The notes: generated from the sequence alone by a model not told the origin. Shown: positions 1-12,542, counted from the first letter of the stretch. The stretch: 64,000 nt of DNA from Glandiceps talaboti (GCF_964340395.1 NC_135562.1:8550134-8614133); one strand, 5' to 3'. Made by a program: numbers and translations.

Positions 1-103
1 ATATGAATATTACAGGAGAAACAAAGATGTCTTGGTGTTTCACTCATTAGACAGGACATTTTAACACATACAGAGACATCTTCAAATACAAAAGAAACAA
101 TTT
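1..103. repeat. Dispersed repeat fragment at window edge
   Basis: Shares the string CTTGGTGTTTCAC, a following GACA-rich stretch and AATACAAAAGAA with 59084-59180. A weaker relative lies at 58921-58960. No gene is visible. It abuts the left end of the 2.9-kb duplication and is not part of it. Confidence 0.5.
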
Positions 104-3003
104 AAGTGCCGCGCACAGAGAAGATGCAGATTAGATGTTGGAAGGTTAACAATTGAAGCCCTTAAAATCGCCAAGTCCAACAGCAATGTTTCCATCAGAA
201 GCCTGTTTCTATGGCGTGCTGTAAACAAATAACAATGCTTATCATTTTTCAATGTGCCATGTGTGTCATTCATGCCTCTGTTTTTTCTCCTGTTATCTCT
301 CTGTGTGTTGAAAACACCGTGTCCCATGAGCCAAACACAAAAACAACTTCATTTCATCGGTAATACGGCCATCTCAGCAGATGGCGTGAGCCAATTAGGT
401 AGATTTCATAATGGATAGGCGTATCCATGGTGGGTTGATCGTTGCTATGTGACGTCGTAACATAATTACTGCTGTGACACATAAACGGTAAGTTGATCAT
501 TCTAAGCGAGATGGGGAAATCAAAATTCAAAATCACCATTTGCTTGGATTCTAGGCTATAATTGAAGCACCTCAAAATAAACGCACGTGTGTAGCCTTAC
601 ATATACTGTAACACTGTAGAAACACGTTATGAATTTGTAGTTTACAGCACCCTAAAATTAGTAAATATTGGTTGAAATAGAAGATATTTGACATTATAAC
701 ATGTGATAGTTTATGTCAGTATGCAACAGTATATTCCAGAGTTTAAAACTTGTAATGTTGGGACATATACTGATAAACTTTGTACGGTAAAGTGCATATC
801 CCACCATGTCTGGTCATGGCATGACAGTGTGATCTTTGCTATGTCGGGTCAAAGCACTATGAGCAGGGCCGTAGCCTGACCAAATTGCCGGGGGGGGGGG
901 GCAGAACGTTGTCTTGGTGCAATCATGCATTTGAAATTTAGAAAGGTGCAATTTACATAAATGTGCATGTAATTTACATAATATCTATTTTAGCATCCGC
1001 AATTAAATATCATATGTAAGGCCAGAAAAAAAAATGCTGGTCAACGGGTAACATAACCCATCACATTGGGTAGGTAGGTCGATTTCATTTTTTCGCAATG
1101 CTTGAAAAGGATAATACAAACCATATATAATGATAGCAAAATATTTCAGGTCGAGTTTAGATAGAACTTATTCAGTCATCTTGATTCTATCTCATATAAT
1201 TTGTCTGCATAGCTACAGTTAGGAAATGTACACAATTTACGGTTAAACAAATGGTGTAGTTCCTCTCACCCTCTCTTCTTAAAAAATGTTAAGCCCCGCC
1301 AAATGAAACTCAAGCATTATTTTAGCCACCCCTTCTGTCACCTAACTACATTTGAGATATAAAATCATATGGTACAATGATGCATAAAAATATCAGTGAT
1401 AGCCAACTACAATAATACTCCGAACGAGATTAATTGACACAGGGTGTGGATTTCATAAGGAGATGTCTCTAATTAGCTCTAACCTATACAGGGAGGTCCT
1501 TAGCCAGACACCTTCCATCTTGTTTTGGGAGAAAGACAATTATCACCTTATCATTGCTACTGATTGGAAGGAGACAACTCCAAGGGTGTAAAAATTGAAA
1601 AAAGGACAGTGTAGGAGGCCATTTAGAGGCATAAAATATCAAACCATAGACTAGACACAATTTAGTCTTACAATGCTTGAATATGGTAATAAAATACCAG
1701 AATTGGAACAATTATGCTATGCATTACATATTATCTGGAAGTGTATTTTGTTGTGGCAAAGCTGAAAGATATTTTGCGGATGTGCACTTGGTAAATGACT
1801 TCTCCTGAAGTTTAATTTGGTTCCAAAAAATCCCGAATAAAAAAAGAGCAAAACATTTCAAGACTTTCAGACTTTTGATGGCCCAATGACTGCTCAGCCC
1901 ACTCCAATGGTCGTAAACGTTTGTTCAATTCTTTTTTAGTGCACATTGGATATGCAACAGCTTATTTCAATCTCAATTCATCATCAGAGCCAAGTAAACC
2001 ATTGCATAAGATATTATATAATTTGGAATAGACTCAAATGTATATTGTTACCTGAATTATTCAGAAAATATAAAGAAATATCCTTTTTGGATTTTGATGT
2101 CGAAGGTACAGCTCTGTTTACAAATTCAGGGCCATTCTTTCCATAGCAAATTGTCGCTTCAAAATGAATTGCGGAATAACGCTAGTGTCAGTGTGCAATG
2201 AGATAATTATATAAAACAACATTTTAACCAAAGACAAAGATCGAACACAATTATTGAAAGTGGATCTTCAAAGAGTTGATCTTAAACTGCGTACCTGGTT
2301 TAATAGTTTTTTCAGGGCCACCAAATATTCCAAAAAGATATCTATGAAATCTATAAAAGATAGTATGAAATGTTTTAATATAAGGAACAAGATGTAAATG
2401 AGATCGAGCGCATCTTCGGAGTCACTGCATGCAGCAGGCGACCTCACGTTGAACGACTTTTTCCGTCTCTTTTTTGGAGTTTTATTCGCTGACATTATTG
2501 CGACTTGCTATCTTCAAAAGAAGGAGACTTTCAAGACTACTGTTACTCGCGGAAAATGCACAGTGCATGTGCGCACTTCTCTTGTACTTTCCCACACAAA
2601 GAATTTTTAATTTTGCTGCAAAAAGTTACAATTTTTAACGGGACACATTTTTATTCAAAGATAAGCCAGCGTACAATAGAGATATAAGATACATATTAGC
2701 CAGGAGTCAGTGTATAGTCAATAGTGAACCATCAATTTAAATCGCACATGCTAGGAATCGTCACGTAAATAACGATTTTAATAGCATCGCTATGTATTCA
2801 AAAAGTAGCCTTTTTCTTTCATTTTTCCAAAATTTCAGGGGAGGGGGCAGCTGCCCCCCCACAGGCTACGGTACTGATGAGTACTACCGTATATAGGTAA
2901 CGAGGGAAGTCAAACTAACATGTTTCATGCGTGAAAATGCCATGAGCATGTGTTCAAATGAAAAAGTTGTTGCTACGGTTGCTTTCGTCGGATTGACGCC
3001 TTT
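104..3003. repeat. Direct segmental duplication, copy A
   Basis: Near-identical to 5708-8597 from AAGTGCC at the left edge to GATTGACGCCTTT at the right, with only scattered substitutions and small indels. Examples are GGAGTTTTATTC here against a shorter TTTTGTTC in copy B, and a few bases missing near 7148 in copy B. It holds short chance frames but no recognised gene. Most of its length is the TIR-bounded element at 864-2876. The two copies flank a receptor gene. Confidence 0.95.
864..2876. mobile_element. TIR-bounded non-autonomous DNA transposon, copy A
   Basis: The left end CAGGGCCGTAGCC and right end GGCTACGGTACTG are inverted repeats (11 of 13), each followed inward by a long G or C run. 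ATGAG occurs directly outside both ends, a possible 5-bp target duplication. CAGGG ends with homopolymer subtermini recall hAT-like elements, but those usually make 8-bp duplications, so the superfamily is open. A minus-strand frame near 2268-2495 starts with a lysine/arginine-rich stretch and could be a transposase scrap; I cannot identify it. Confidence 0.6.
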
Positions 3004-3100
3004 GTGATGATAATCCATATTTACACAGTATAAAAGAAAAAAAAGTATGACTTGTATAGAACTGCTGCCTGGTTCAGATGGTCAAAGAGTTTGTACTTTT

Positions 3101-4111
3101 CTACGATGACTCTATATTGCTGCCAACATTGCCACGTACCAACTTGTGTATGTGTGTTTTAATGAGTCGTGATTTACAGGCATAAACAAACGGATTGACT
3201 GCACTACCAAAGTAACCAACCGTAAAGAAGAAGAACACTGAAAATGGGTCTCTACCGTTGTACTTTCCGGTGAGGAGATTCAATAGATAGGCAACGGCAG
3301 ACGGCATATATATGATAAGGTAAGCCATCATGATGCCAACACAAATACTCGTAGTGGCCATATTGTTGTTGTTAGTTGTACTCAGACCCAGATTGTCGTG
3401 TGCGTGTACCGCCGCTTGAGATCTCCTAAACTTTTTGTAGATATAAGTGTAACACATAGCCATGACAACAAAGCACACCAGAATAAGAATTGGTAAGACA
3501 CCAGGCACTGGACGATCGACCGCTCCTCTTTCGGCGAAGAACATCAGGCAAGTTCTATCAGGTCCAGTGAGGAGACCATATATTCCATATAAAACCCCAC
3601 ATGTTACACTAGAGACGATGGAGCCAGTTATTAGATTGCGTTGCATTCTGTTGGAAAAGCTGCCATTGATGATCACAGCTCGAACGATACTGATAGTAAG
3701 CAAGGAAACCAAGGAACCGACGATGGAGAGTTGAAAAATAAACATTTCCAATCTACAAAATGTAGTAGTCACAGGATCACATACCATGTAGGCATGTATA
3801 AGGATTTTAATAGTGGAGTAGAGACGAACTGGTGCTGCAATTATACAGACGATAAGATCCAACACTGCAAGGCTCACCAGTTGAATATTTGGTGGGAGTC
3901 GAAGAGTCTTGACAACACAAATTAAAACAATAACCACGATATTACCAATGCCACCAAAGATTATTGTCAGTATTAGAAGCACTGCACTGATCCACAAAGA
4001 TAAATTTTGTAGAAGATTTCCCGCAAAAATCACAGTATATCGTCCATTGATATCAATATAAGTCGCATTTGAAAATTCATCTATCTCTGAACAGTTGTAG
4101 GAGTAATCCAT
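3101..4111 (-). CDS. Orphan rhodopsin-class (class A) GPCR, single exon
   Basis: A 336-residue seven-transmembrane receptor, expected at the plasma membrane. The start is the ATG at 4111 (MDYSYNCSE); the upstream in-frame TTG is not a credible eukaryotic start. Visible marks are N-glycosylation sites NCS, NAT and NLS in the N-terminal tail; TM1 GN at 56-57; TM2 LAVLD at 81-85; Cys near 119 and 188 for the extracellular disulfide; TM7 NPFVY at 306-310 followed by a basic helix 8. The DRY motif at the end of TM3 is replaced by VRA (143-145), and TM6 lacks the CWxP tryptophan, reading YMP. These departures, normal length and no break suggest an intact but diverged receptor. Ligand and subfamily are unknown. 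The gene lies between the two copies of a 2.9-kb direct duplication. Confidence 0.9.
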   Translation of the reverse strand: MDYSYNCSEIDEFSNATYIDINGRYTVIFAGNLLQNLSLWISAVLLILTIIFGGIGNIVVIVLICVVKTLRLPPNIQLVSLAVLDLIVCIIAAPVRLYSTIKILIHAYMVCDPVTTTFCRLEMFIFQLSIVGSLVSLLTISIVRAVIINGSFSNRMQRNLITGSIVSSVTCGVLYGIYGLLTGPDRTCLMFFAERGAVDRPVPGVLPILILVCFVVMAMCYTYIYKKFRRSQAAVHAHDNLGLSTTNNNNMATTSICVGIMMAYLIIYMPSAVAYLLNLLTGKYNGRDPFSVFFFFTVGYFGSAVNPFVYACKSRLIKTHIHKLVRGNVGSNIESS

Positions 4112-4639
4112 CTTCAAATTGGCTAGCGTTATGTCAACTGACTGTGAAGATCATGTTTTTAGTTCTTCATTTTCAGAATTATACCCCTTCATCGACAAAT
4201 TGATTTGTGAAAACACTGTACGCAAAAGATTTCCTTGAAGGACAGAGTAGAGGGGGTACAGAGCATTGACAGCAATCATAAGTAATTAAGGTCGTTCACT
4301 CATCGAAAGATTGCCACTTATAGCCGATAGCTGTCCATCACGTGTTCACCCCCTCAAAGGCCATTATTACGAAAGATAACCAACCCTCATCGTGTCCATA
4401 ATTATCAAAGTAACGTCATTACGTACGTCGTAATACGCACATTAAACCTTAAAAGTCATCTTTACAGGCATTCTGTGACTAGTAGACGATAGATTTTTAA
4501 AATTAAGTCTCATGTTCTTTAAATGTTTTGAGTGTTATTCATGTTTAGTTTCTTAAACAAAAATGTCGAACTTTTTAATAAACAAAAATTTTCAGATTAC
4601 TAGTACAGTAGTCACCATGTCACAATGCGTCCATTTTTT
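4112..4639. other. Upstream region of the receptor gene, no gene seen
   Basis: AT-rich sequence 5' of the receptor gene. No exon with convincing splice sites and no RNA gene is visible. Confidence 0.5.
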
Positions 4640-4867
4640 AAAAACCTTTACAGACATTGAAAAGTGGATAGGTGAAACCATGATAATCCATGGCATATCG
4701 CGTCCAATGGTAAACTTTTTACAGACATTACATAAATTTAAGAGTCGATAGGTGAAACCATAATTCCATGACATATTGCGTCCAAAGTTAAACCTTTACA
4801 GACATTGCATAACCTTAAGAGTCGGTCATGGAAACCTTGATAATCCATGACATATTGCGTCCAACAC
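4640..4867. repeat. Tandem repeat, about 80-bp unit, three copies
   Basis: TTTACAGACATT begins each unit and CATATTGCGTCCAA (first copy CATATCGCGTCCAA) ends it, giving about three imperfect copies. A weaker partial unit may begin near 4453. Confidence 0.8.
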
Positions 4868-5707
4868 TGAGGAAACAAAAGTAATCATTACCTAACGTCC
4901 AGGCTGTGCTGCATGTCGATTTCCTGTATATTGAAACGTCCCCCTACATAATTATATATTTATACATTAGTGTAATTGAAATTATCAATTAATGTGATTG
5001 TACTAACTTTTGATGACATGTGATTACTTAGGTTTACTAACCACTTAATGAACGTACAGTTACAAACTTTTGACAGATTTTGCTAAGTTTAAATTTTTTC
5101 AGAATACAATTACTGAATTGTAATCACGAACAAAGTTTATTGGTGTTTTAATTTAGATAAGAGGAGAAGAATGGAAGACGTCTTGATTTAGTCAATAAAA
5201 CGCAAATTATGGAGAGAAAAGTAGCCAGGCTAGGAAAGGAAGAAGAAAAAAGTTTTATATCACCACAAACATTAATGAATCAATTGATCAATATCACAAA
5301 CAAAATAAGTTTTATTTCACCACAAAAATTAATCATTCAATCGATCAGTCATTCAACCAAATAATTAGTCAATCAATCAATAAATCAATCAATCGATCGA
5401 TCAATCGATCGATTAATCAATCAGTCAATTAAATGCTCGATGCACCCTGTGCTTTTTTTGGTCTGAGCTAGTAGCTTGGCTCAACCCATACCCGAAGGTA
5501 TTCGGAAGTTATCATAGAAGCCCAGCATGGTGAGGTAACATGTATTTTTGCATGGATACGACAGTGCGTGAATATAGCATTAGATTGGTTTTTGGAGACG
5601 ACACATGTTTTTTAGAAATACGACAAATTTATATCCATTAAGTATTACTTTGTGAACATAAGTGTAAATACGTTGAATAGTTTGTCACAGCCATTGGTCT
5701 CTGCACC
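4868..5707. other. AT-rich intergenic DNA with a TCAATCGATC simple repeat
   Basis: The stretch 5332-5434 is built from AATCAATCGATC-like short repeats. No gene is supported in the rest. Confidence 0.6.
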
Positions 5708-8597
5708 AAGTGCCCACAGAGAAGATACAGATTAGATGTTGAGGTAAACAATTGAAGCCCTTAAAATCGCCAAGTCCAACAGCAATGTTTCCATCAGAAC
5801 CTGTTTCTATGGCGTGCTGTAAACAAATAACAATGCTTATCACTTTTCAATGTGCCATGTGTGTCATGCATGTCTCTGTTTTTCTCCTGTTATCCATCTC
5901 TGTGTTGAAAACACCGTGTCCCATGAGCCAAACACAAAAACAACTTCATTTCATCGGTAATACGGCTATCTCAGCAGATGGCGTGAGCCAATTAGGTAGA
6001 TTTCATAATGGATAGGCGTATCCATGGTGGGGTGATCGTTGCTATGTGACGTCGTAACATAATTACTGCTGTGACACATAAACGGTAAGTTGATCATTCT
6101 AAGCGAGATGGGGAAATCAAAATTCAAAATCACCATTTGCTTGGATTCTAGGCTATAATTGAAGCACCTCAAAATAAACGCACGTGTGTAGCCTTACATA
6201 TACTGTAACACTGTAGAAACACGTTATGAATTTGTAGTTTACAGCACCCTAAAATTAGTAAATATTGGTTGAAATAGAAGATATTTGATATTATAATATG
6301 TGATAGTTTATGTCAGTATGCAACAGTATATTCCAGAGTTTAAAACTTGTAATGTTGGGACATATACTGATAAACTTTGTACGGTAAAGTGCATATCCCA
6401 CCATGTCTGGTCATGGCATGACAGTGTGATCTTTGCTCTGTCGGGTCAAAGCACTATCAGCAGGGCCGTAGCCTGACCAAATTGCCGGGGGGGGGGGGCA
6501 GAACGTTGTCTTGGTGCAATCATGCATTTGCAATTTAGAAAGGTGCAATTTACATAAATGTGCATGTAATTTACATAATATCTATTTTAGCATCCGCAAT
6601 TAAATATCATATGTAAGGCCAGAAAAAAAAAATGCTGGTCAACGGGTAACATAACCCATCACATTGGGTAGGTAGGTCGATTTCATTTTTTCGCAATGCT
6701 TGAAAAGGATAATACAAACCATATATAATGATAGCAAAATATTTCAGGTCGAGTTTAGATAGAACTTATTCAGTCATCTTGATTCTATCTCATACAATTT
6801 GTCTGCATAGCTACAGTTAGGAAATGTACACAATTTACGGTTAAACAAATGGTGTAGTTCCTCTCACCCTCTCTTCTTAAAAAATGTTAAGCCCCGCCAA
6901 ATGAAACTCAAGCATTATTTTAGCCACCCCTTCTGTCACCTAACTACATTTGAGATATAAAATCATATGGTACAATGATGCATAAAAATATCAGTGATAG
7001 CCAACTACAATAATACTCCGAACGAGATTAATTGACACAGGGTGTGGATTTCATAAGGAGATGTCTCTAATTAGCTCTAACCTATACAGGGAGGTCCTTA
7101 GCCAGACACCTTCCATCTTGTTTTGGGAGAAAGACAATTATCACCTTGATTGCTACTGATTGGAAGGAGACAACTCCAAGGGTGTAAAAATTGAAAAAAG
7201 GACAGTGTAGGAGGCCATTTAGAGGCATAAAATATCAAACCATAGACTAGACACAATTTAGTCTTACAATGCTTGAATATGGTAATAAAATACCAGAATT
7301 GGAACAATTATGCTATGCATTACATATTATCTGGAAGTGTATTTTGTTGTGGCAAAGCTGAAAGACATTTTGCGGATGTGCACTTGGTAAATGACTTCTC
7401 CTGAAGTTTAATTTGGTTCCAAAAAATCCCGAATAAAAAAAGAGCAAAACATTTCAAGACTTTCAGACTTTTGATGGCCCAATGACTGCTCAGCCCACTC
7501 CAATGGTCGTAAACGTTTGTTCAATTCTTTTTAGTGCACATTGGATATGCAACAGCTTATTTCAATCTCAATTCATCATCAGAGCCAAGTAAACCATTGC
7601 ATAAGATATTATATAATTTGGAATAGACTCAAATGTATATTGTTACCTGAATTATTCAGAAAATATAAAGAAATATCCTTTTTGGATTTTGATGTCGAAG
7701 GTACAGCTCTGTTTACAAATTCAGAGCCATTCTTTCCATAGCAAATTGTCGCTTCAAAATGAATTGCGGAATAACGCTAGTGTCAGTGTGCAATGAGATA
7801 ATTATATAAAACAACATTTTAACCAAAGACAACGCCGATCGAACACAATTATTGAAAGTGGATCTTCAAAGAGTTGATCTTAAACTGCGTACCTGGTTTA
7901 ATAGTTTTTTTCAGGGCCACCAAATATTCCAAAAAGATATCTATGAAATCTCTTAAAGATAGTATGAAATGTTTTAATATAAGGAACAAGATGTAAATGA
8001 GATCGAGCGCATCTTCGGAGTCACTGCATGCAGCAGGCGACCTCACGTTGAACGACTTTTTCCGTCTCTTTTTTGTTTTGTTCGCTGACATTATTGCGAC
8101 TTGCTATCTTCAAAAGAAGGAGACTTTCAAGACTACTGTTACTCGCAGAAAATGCACAGTGCATGTGCGCACTTCTCTTGTACTTTCCCACACAAAGAAT
8201 TTTTAATTTGCTGCAAAAAGTTACAATTTTTAACTGGACACATTTTTATTCAAAGTTAAGCCAGCGTACAATAGAGATATAAAATACATATTAGCCAGGA
8301 GTCAGTGTACAGTCAATAGTGAACCATCAATTTAAATCGCGAATGCTAGGAATCGTCACGTAAATAACGATTTTAATAGCATCGCTATGTATTCAAAAAG
8401 TAGCTTTTTTCTTTCATTTTTCCAAAATCTCAGGGGGGGGGGGGCTGCCCCCCCCCCCACAGACTACGGTACTGATGAGTACTACCGTATATAGGTAACG
8501 AGGGAAGTCAAACTAACATGTTTCATGCGTGAAAATGCCATGAGCATGTGTTCAAATGAAAAAGTTGTTGCTACAGTTGGCTTCGATTGACGCCTTT
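5708..8597. repeat. Direct segmental duplication, copy B
   Basis: Second copy of 104-3003, about 5.6 kb downstream in the same orientation. Its right edge falls exactly where the 259-bp inverted repeat begins at 8598. Copy A instead continues GTGATGATAATCC, so the duplication boundary and the inverted-repeat boundary coincide. Confidence 0.95.
6461..8474. mobile_element. TIR-bounded non-autonomous DNA transposon, copy B
   Basis: Counterpart of 864-2876 with the same CAGGGCCGTAGCC and GGCTACGGTACTG ends. The flanking 5-mers are ATCAG and ATGAG, one mismatch more than in copy A. It was carried along by the segmental duplication rather than inserted independently. Confidence 0.6.
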
Positions 8598-8856
8598 CAC
8601 TAGTAGAAAAAATAGTACAGATTACGACATTTTCCGTACTATAGTTCAGATTGAGTTCAATTCTGTACTTTTATGCTGATGAGGTGGACGTTTCTGTACT
8701 TTCCCATTAGCGCCTGTCTAATCGGATTATACTCGATCTGAAAAATAGTTCAGATTGCGAGTCGGAAGTGATTTGAATACATTTGCATTTAGTTCAGAAT
8801 ATATTCATGAGTTCACCCCGATAACCGGGCAGTAAACAAATGAATATTCAAATCTA
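8598..8856 (+). repeat. Left 259-bp terminal inverted repeat
   Basis: Begins CACTAGTAGAAAAAAT and ends TTCAAATCTA. It contains variants of AGTTCAGATT or AGTACAGATT about four times and TGTACTTT twice, resembling subterminal transposase-binding repeats. Its match to 25626-25884 stops abruptly at both edges. Confidence 0.95.
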
Positions 8857-9113
8857 TCTCGCCTGCATGTGATTCAAGGCGTGTACACTAATTGTTTGAC
8901 CCACAGAAAACTAACAGTAACACTATTTAGTTAGTTAGTTGTCTGTGTTTGACCACATGGAGGCGGAGGGGGAGGGTGCAAAAGAAAAGGGTTACACACA
9001 TGTACAGTGTATGATATGATGAGAGCTACATTTAATGTACATGTACATACGAACTGACATGTATACGTACATGTACAACTACGCTAGCATGTAAACGTTA
9101 GCAAAAACTCTTA
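8857..9113. other. No gene seen
   Basis: AT-rich non-coding sequence with a short run of ACATGTACAT-type self-complementary words near 9040-9080. Confidence 0.5.
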
Positions 9114-9120
9114 CTACTAC

Positions 9121-9152
9121 CTCAGACCACTAAAATACTAGAGTGGTCTGAG
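9121..9152. mobile_element. Tiny palindromic insertion (32 bp), CTCAGACC type
   Basis: The arms CTCAGACCACT and AGTGGTCTGAG are perfect reverse complements. The 7-mer CTACTAC lies directly on both sides (9114-9120 and 9153-9159), as after a staggered-cut insertion. The flank is itself a short CTA repeat, so this duplication alone would be weak evidence. The same arms recur at 62255. Confidence 0.7.
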
Positions 9153-9159
9153 CTACTAC

Positions 9160-10694
9160 TACTTGCAAAAAGTATTTACAAGCATTTCCATGTAGGTCAA
9201 TGAAATATCACCTATGTGGGTTATACTTCAATAGTCGGTCAAACAGCGTAAAGGTCTACATTCTACAATGATAAATACATTCGATGTTAGTCAAAGAGGA
9301 CAACAATGACAGACATGATTGTTCAACTCGGTGCGATCTAAGATGAATTCACGGTGTATATTTGGTTACGTCGCCTTTGAATTGATGATGACGACTCGTC
9401 CGACCTAGACTGTTCTGGTCCAGTTTCAAGTGAAAGTCAGAATTATCACGGTGCCATTGATTATACTAACTGTGACGAAACTCGCCCACTCTAGTCTCTA
9501 TGACTTCATTAGCCCCAAAATGCAAGAACTTAATAATGGTATTGTAAATCGAAGTTCATGCATGCTCTGACTGTCGCATGTTTTTTGTTTTCTTACATTT
9601 TATACAATTTTGAATTGTTAGCTTTGTATTTCCTGCATTAATGTTGAAAACTGGTCTTTTTACTGTGCGTCTTCAATGCGCAGGTAAAATAGTGTGTTAA
9701 TCTAGCATCGTGAGTACGCGCTCGCTTATGGTTTTGCATACCTTGGACTGCCTGTCATTCAGTATTGTTTTAGCCTATTTATTTCTAAAGAAAAATGGTC
9801 TGTAAAGGGACTGCTTTAGTTGTCACAGTGCCTTTGTGGATTTATAAATCGATTTATGACAAGTGAGTCTACCTATTTTTTTTCCGACCCACTCAGTCAA
9901 GGAGTGCGATACACCAATCACCGTTTATTTAGCTTTGTATACAGTGTATGGATAATAGCAAGTTTCGGGACTGAAAAATCATAAATTGTTTGTTAGACTT
10001 ATTTTTTATTCAATGTAATCTGGGTTGATTAGGAATTTTCAGATATCAGGATTTAAACCTCGGATTTCAACTCAGAAAAGCTATATTTTTTGCCTCAGTC
10101 TGAATTATATTAGTAGAACTCTCACCAACGTTCCCAATGTGAAGTGATCTGAAAGTTGATGAGAGGTCCTCACGTTGGATTGCAGCACTGCATGTTCTTG
10201 CCGGGAAGATAAAGAGGTGTAGTAATTATGGTTTAAAACTGACTTTTACAAACGCCAGTCGTGTAGGGTCTATGATTTTTTATGTTGTGGATGAATGCGG
10301 CACTTTGATCTGAACCTCAGACCACTATAATAGGAACATACTAGAATCGCTTTTTGTTTTAGGTGTGAATGGGGCTCTAAACCCATCTTCTCTGTCGTGC
10401 ATGGTTACCCTTCAAACCTGCTTCAAGCCGAACGTTGTGCAAAACGATACTTCGTGTCTTTACGGGGTTTTTTTGCAATTGTGTTTTAGTGGCCTGAGTC
10501 TGAACAAGTGTTCATACAGTACAGCAAAGTCCCACCAACAAAATCCATAGCAATAGATGCAGGAAAACCTCAGTATGGGCGACGGTGAAATCATGGTGTT
10601 AGTTCTAAAACTTTTGAAAGCAAGAACATATGTTTGTGCAACTTTTGTATTAAAAGCATACTATTCCAATTCAAGGACAACGATTTTGTTCAGA
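9160..10694. other. No gene seen; half-copy of a palindrome arm
   Basis: No coding exon is supported. At 10316-10326 one unpaired copy of CTCAGACCACT occurs, the same arm as at 9121, perhaps a decayed palindrome. Confidence 0.4.
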
Positions 10695-10745
10695 AATGGT
10701 GGTAGGACTATAATCCTTCCTACCTCCTTCCTTCCTACCTCCATA
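10695..10745. mobile_element. Decayed tiny palindromic insertion (51 bp)
   Basis: Starts AATGGTGGTAGGA and ends CCTACCTCCATA, with repeated TCCTACC and TTCC words in the right half. Flanks are GTTCAGA (10688-10694) and GTTCAAA (10746-10752), six of seven identical. It is longer and less symmetrical than its relatives at 12508 and 12554. Confidence 0.45.
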
Positions 10746-10752
10746 GTTCAAA

Positions 10753-12507
10753 ACCGCTGATCGTAACTGCATGGTACAGCGCATCTACATTTATTTCTGA
10801 GTTACGGAGGGCATTATTTGATAAGTACCCCATTCGTCCCTGTATTAGATCTTGTATAGTCATAATATTACAAAGATATGTGATTGTTGTGATCATTTCA
10901 TTTGATCATTATGTATTCAAGTGTAGTCAAATTTTCTTAGGTGTATGAGCAACTTTACTTCACCAATAAATTCTACTTTCTCACGAGTATTGTAAAATAA
11001 CATGGCTATAATATGATACTACACAGCACGTTTTAGACGTATTTGCATATCAATGTCATCTTCAAATTTTCTTGAAGAATTCTTCATCCAGATACTCTAA
11101 CATACCTGCACACCAAATGTCAGCCCATGCAATCGATTAGTTTTGCGGCTGTCATTCATTTTTACTTTGAATTCTTTTATTTACAAAACAAATGACAGTT
11201 TTTGACCCCAAAAATGACCAAAAACAGAAAATTGAAAATATCTTGCTGTCATAAACAAATATGAATAGACTTCTCGATAAAATTCCATTTACTCATTGGG
11301 AACATCGAACGTACAATGTCAAAAAGTCGCACTGGCGCAAAGTATCATGGGAAAACTTTCTTTGGCACACCTCACTTAGGAAATATAGCCGCAACAAAAA
11401 AGTTAATACTGGGATCATGTCTTTTTAAATTTAGCCTTTACCTTATAGAATAGAAGTATCAAAAGTGTATGCACTAACAAGTATCTGTGGTTTGTGCAAA
11501 TCGCTGATGATTGTTAAACAACAAAACTTTGCATACCATTGTCATTAATAATTCCACGTTTTACTTCTGAATCAGTTCTAAACACTTACGATTGAAATGA
11601 TCGTCAACGATACGCTGATTTGTAGTTGAGGGTAATTAAAAATATTTTACAATGACGGTTTCGACCATTAGCCGATGGAGGTGACCCCAACCAAACCTGT
11701 CACAAGATGTAAACTTGCACACTTTTTTGTGTCAATATGTCTGTTCTGGTCAGTCTGTTTTGGGAATTTATGGTACATTCACTGTCGCAGTTTTCAGCCA
11801 GGGTCACGTTATTCGACGATTACTATTTGGATAAACACTGCAAAAAAGTGACACCCGTCATTGTTGCTTAGACATTTTCCTAGGGTATTTTTCAACAGGA
11901 TTTATAGTAAGAAGTAACTTTGTTGATGGTGTAGTCACTGACTTTATAACCCTACATCGATGACTTAGTAATTGAACACGCAAATGAATTATCATGAACA
12001 CTGATCTACTACCGATCCGACCCTGGGATTCGATCACAATTCATGGCATCGCTTGCCAGTCTATGTCTTGGTCACGCAAACGTGAACACTCTGATATCTG
12101 AAACACTTCTTTGCTCCAGATACGCACCTTTTCTTTCATGGAAAATGTCATATAGTTTGAAGTAAGCTGGGAGAAAATATTAATGAGATATTTGTAGATT
12201 TAAATAAGAGTGAAATGATAGTCAAGTGATTTTGAACCATCTCCGTGTATTTTGCTTTAGCGAAAACACTGACAACTACTAGTATGTGATCGCCGATATT
12301 AGTTCTCGCAAAACCAATATACCACAACATTAGTGTTGAATCTTTTGTACGAATACCTGAGCATGACAAAATATCCGAAGAAAACAGCGAGGGTTGTTGG
12401 CTGAGCCGGTATCCGAAAATCAAATAAAGTCTGTTTGAAAACTGCGACTGTGAGTGTATAGTTGATGATTCAAGGACGGTTGCCTATTAAAGACACATCG
12501 GTTTGTT
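10753..12507. other. No gene seen; possible tRNA-derived SINE trace
   Basis: Non-coding. Around 12003-12075 the minus strand carries GATCGAATCCC, like a tRNA B-box, after a GGCAAGCGATGCC stretch. This is too weak to call a SINE. Confidence 0.35.
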
Positions 12508-12542
12508 CATGGAGGTAGAAAAGACGTGTTCCTACCTCCATG
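12508..12542. mobile_element. Tiny palindromic insertion (35 bp), CATGGAGG type
   Basis: The arms CATGGAGGTAG and CTACCTCCATG pair perfectly around a 13-base centre. A perfect 7-bp direct repeat GTTTGTT flanks it (12501-12507 and 12543-12549). It lies 11 bp from a second palindrome with the same GGAGGTAG arm. Confidence 0.85.

Noticed and set aside
2398-2495. Basic minus-strand peptide inside the 2-kb element as a transposase
   Set aside because: No catalytic or zinc-binding motif is visible; only the basic start is suggestive.
8598-8606. CACTA (EnSpm) transposon ends
   Set aside because: The CACTA start matches, but no 2-3-bp target duplication is shared by the two outer flanks.
12003-12075. 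tRNA-like B-box on the minus strand
   Set aside because: No cloverleaf and no matching second copy in the window.
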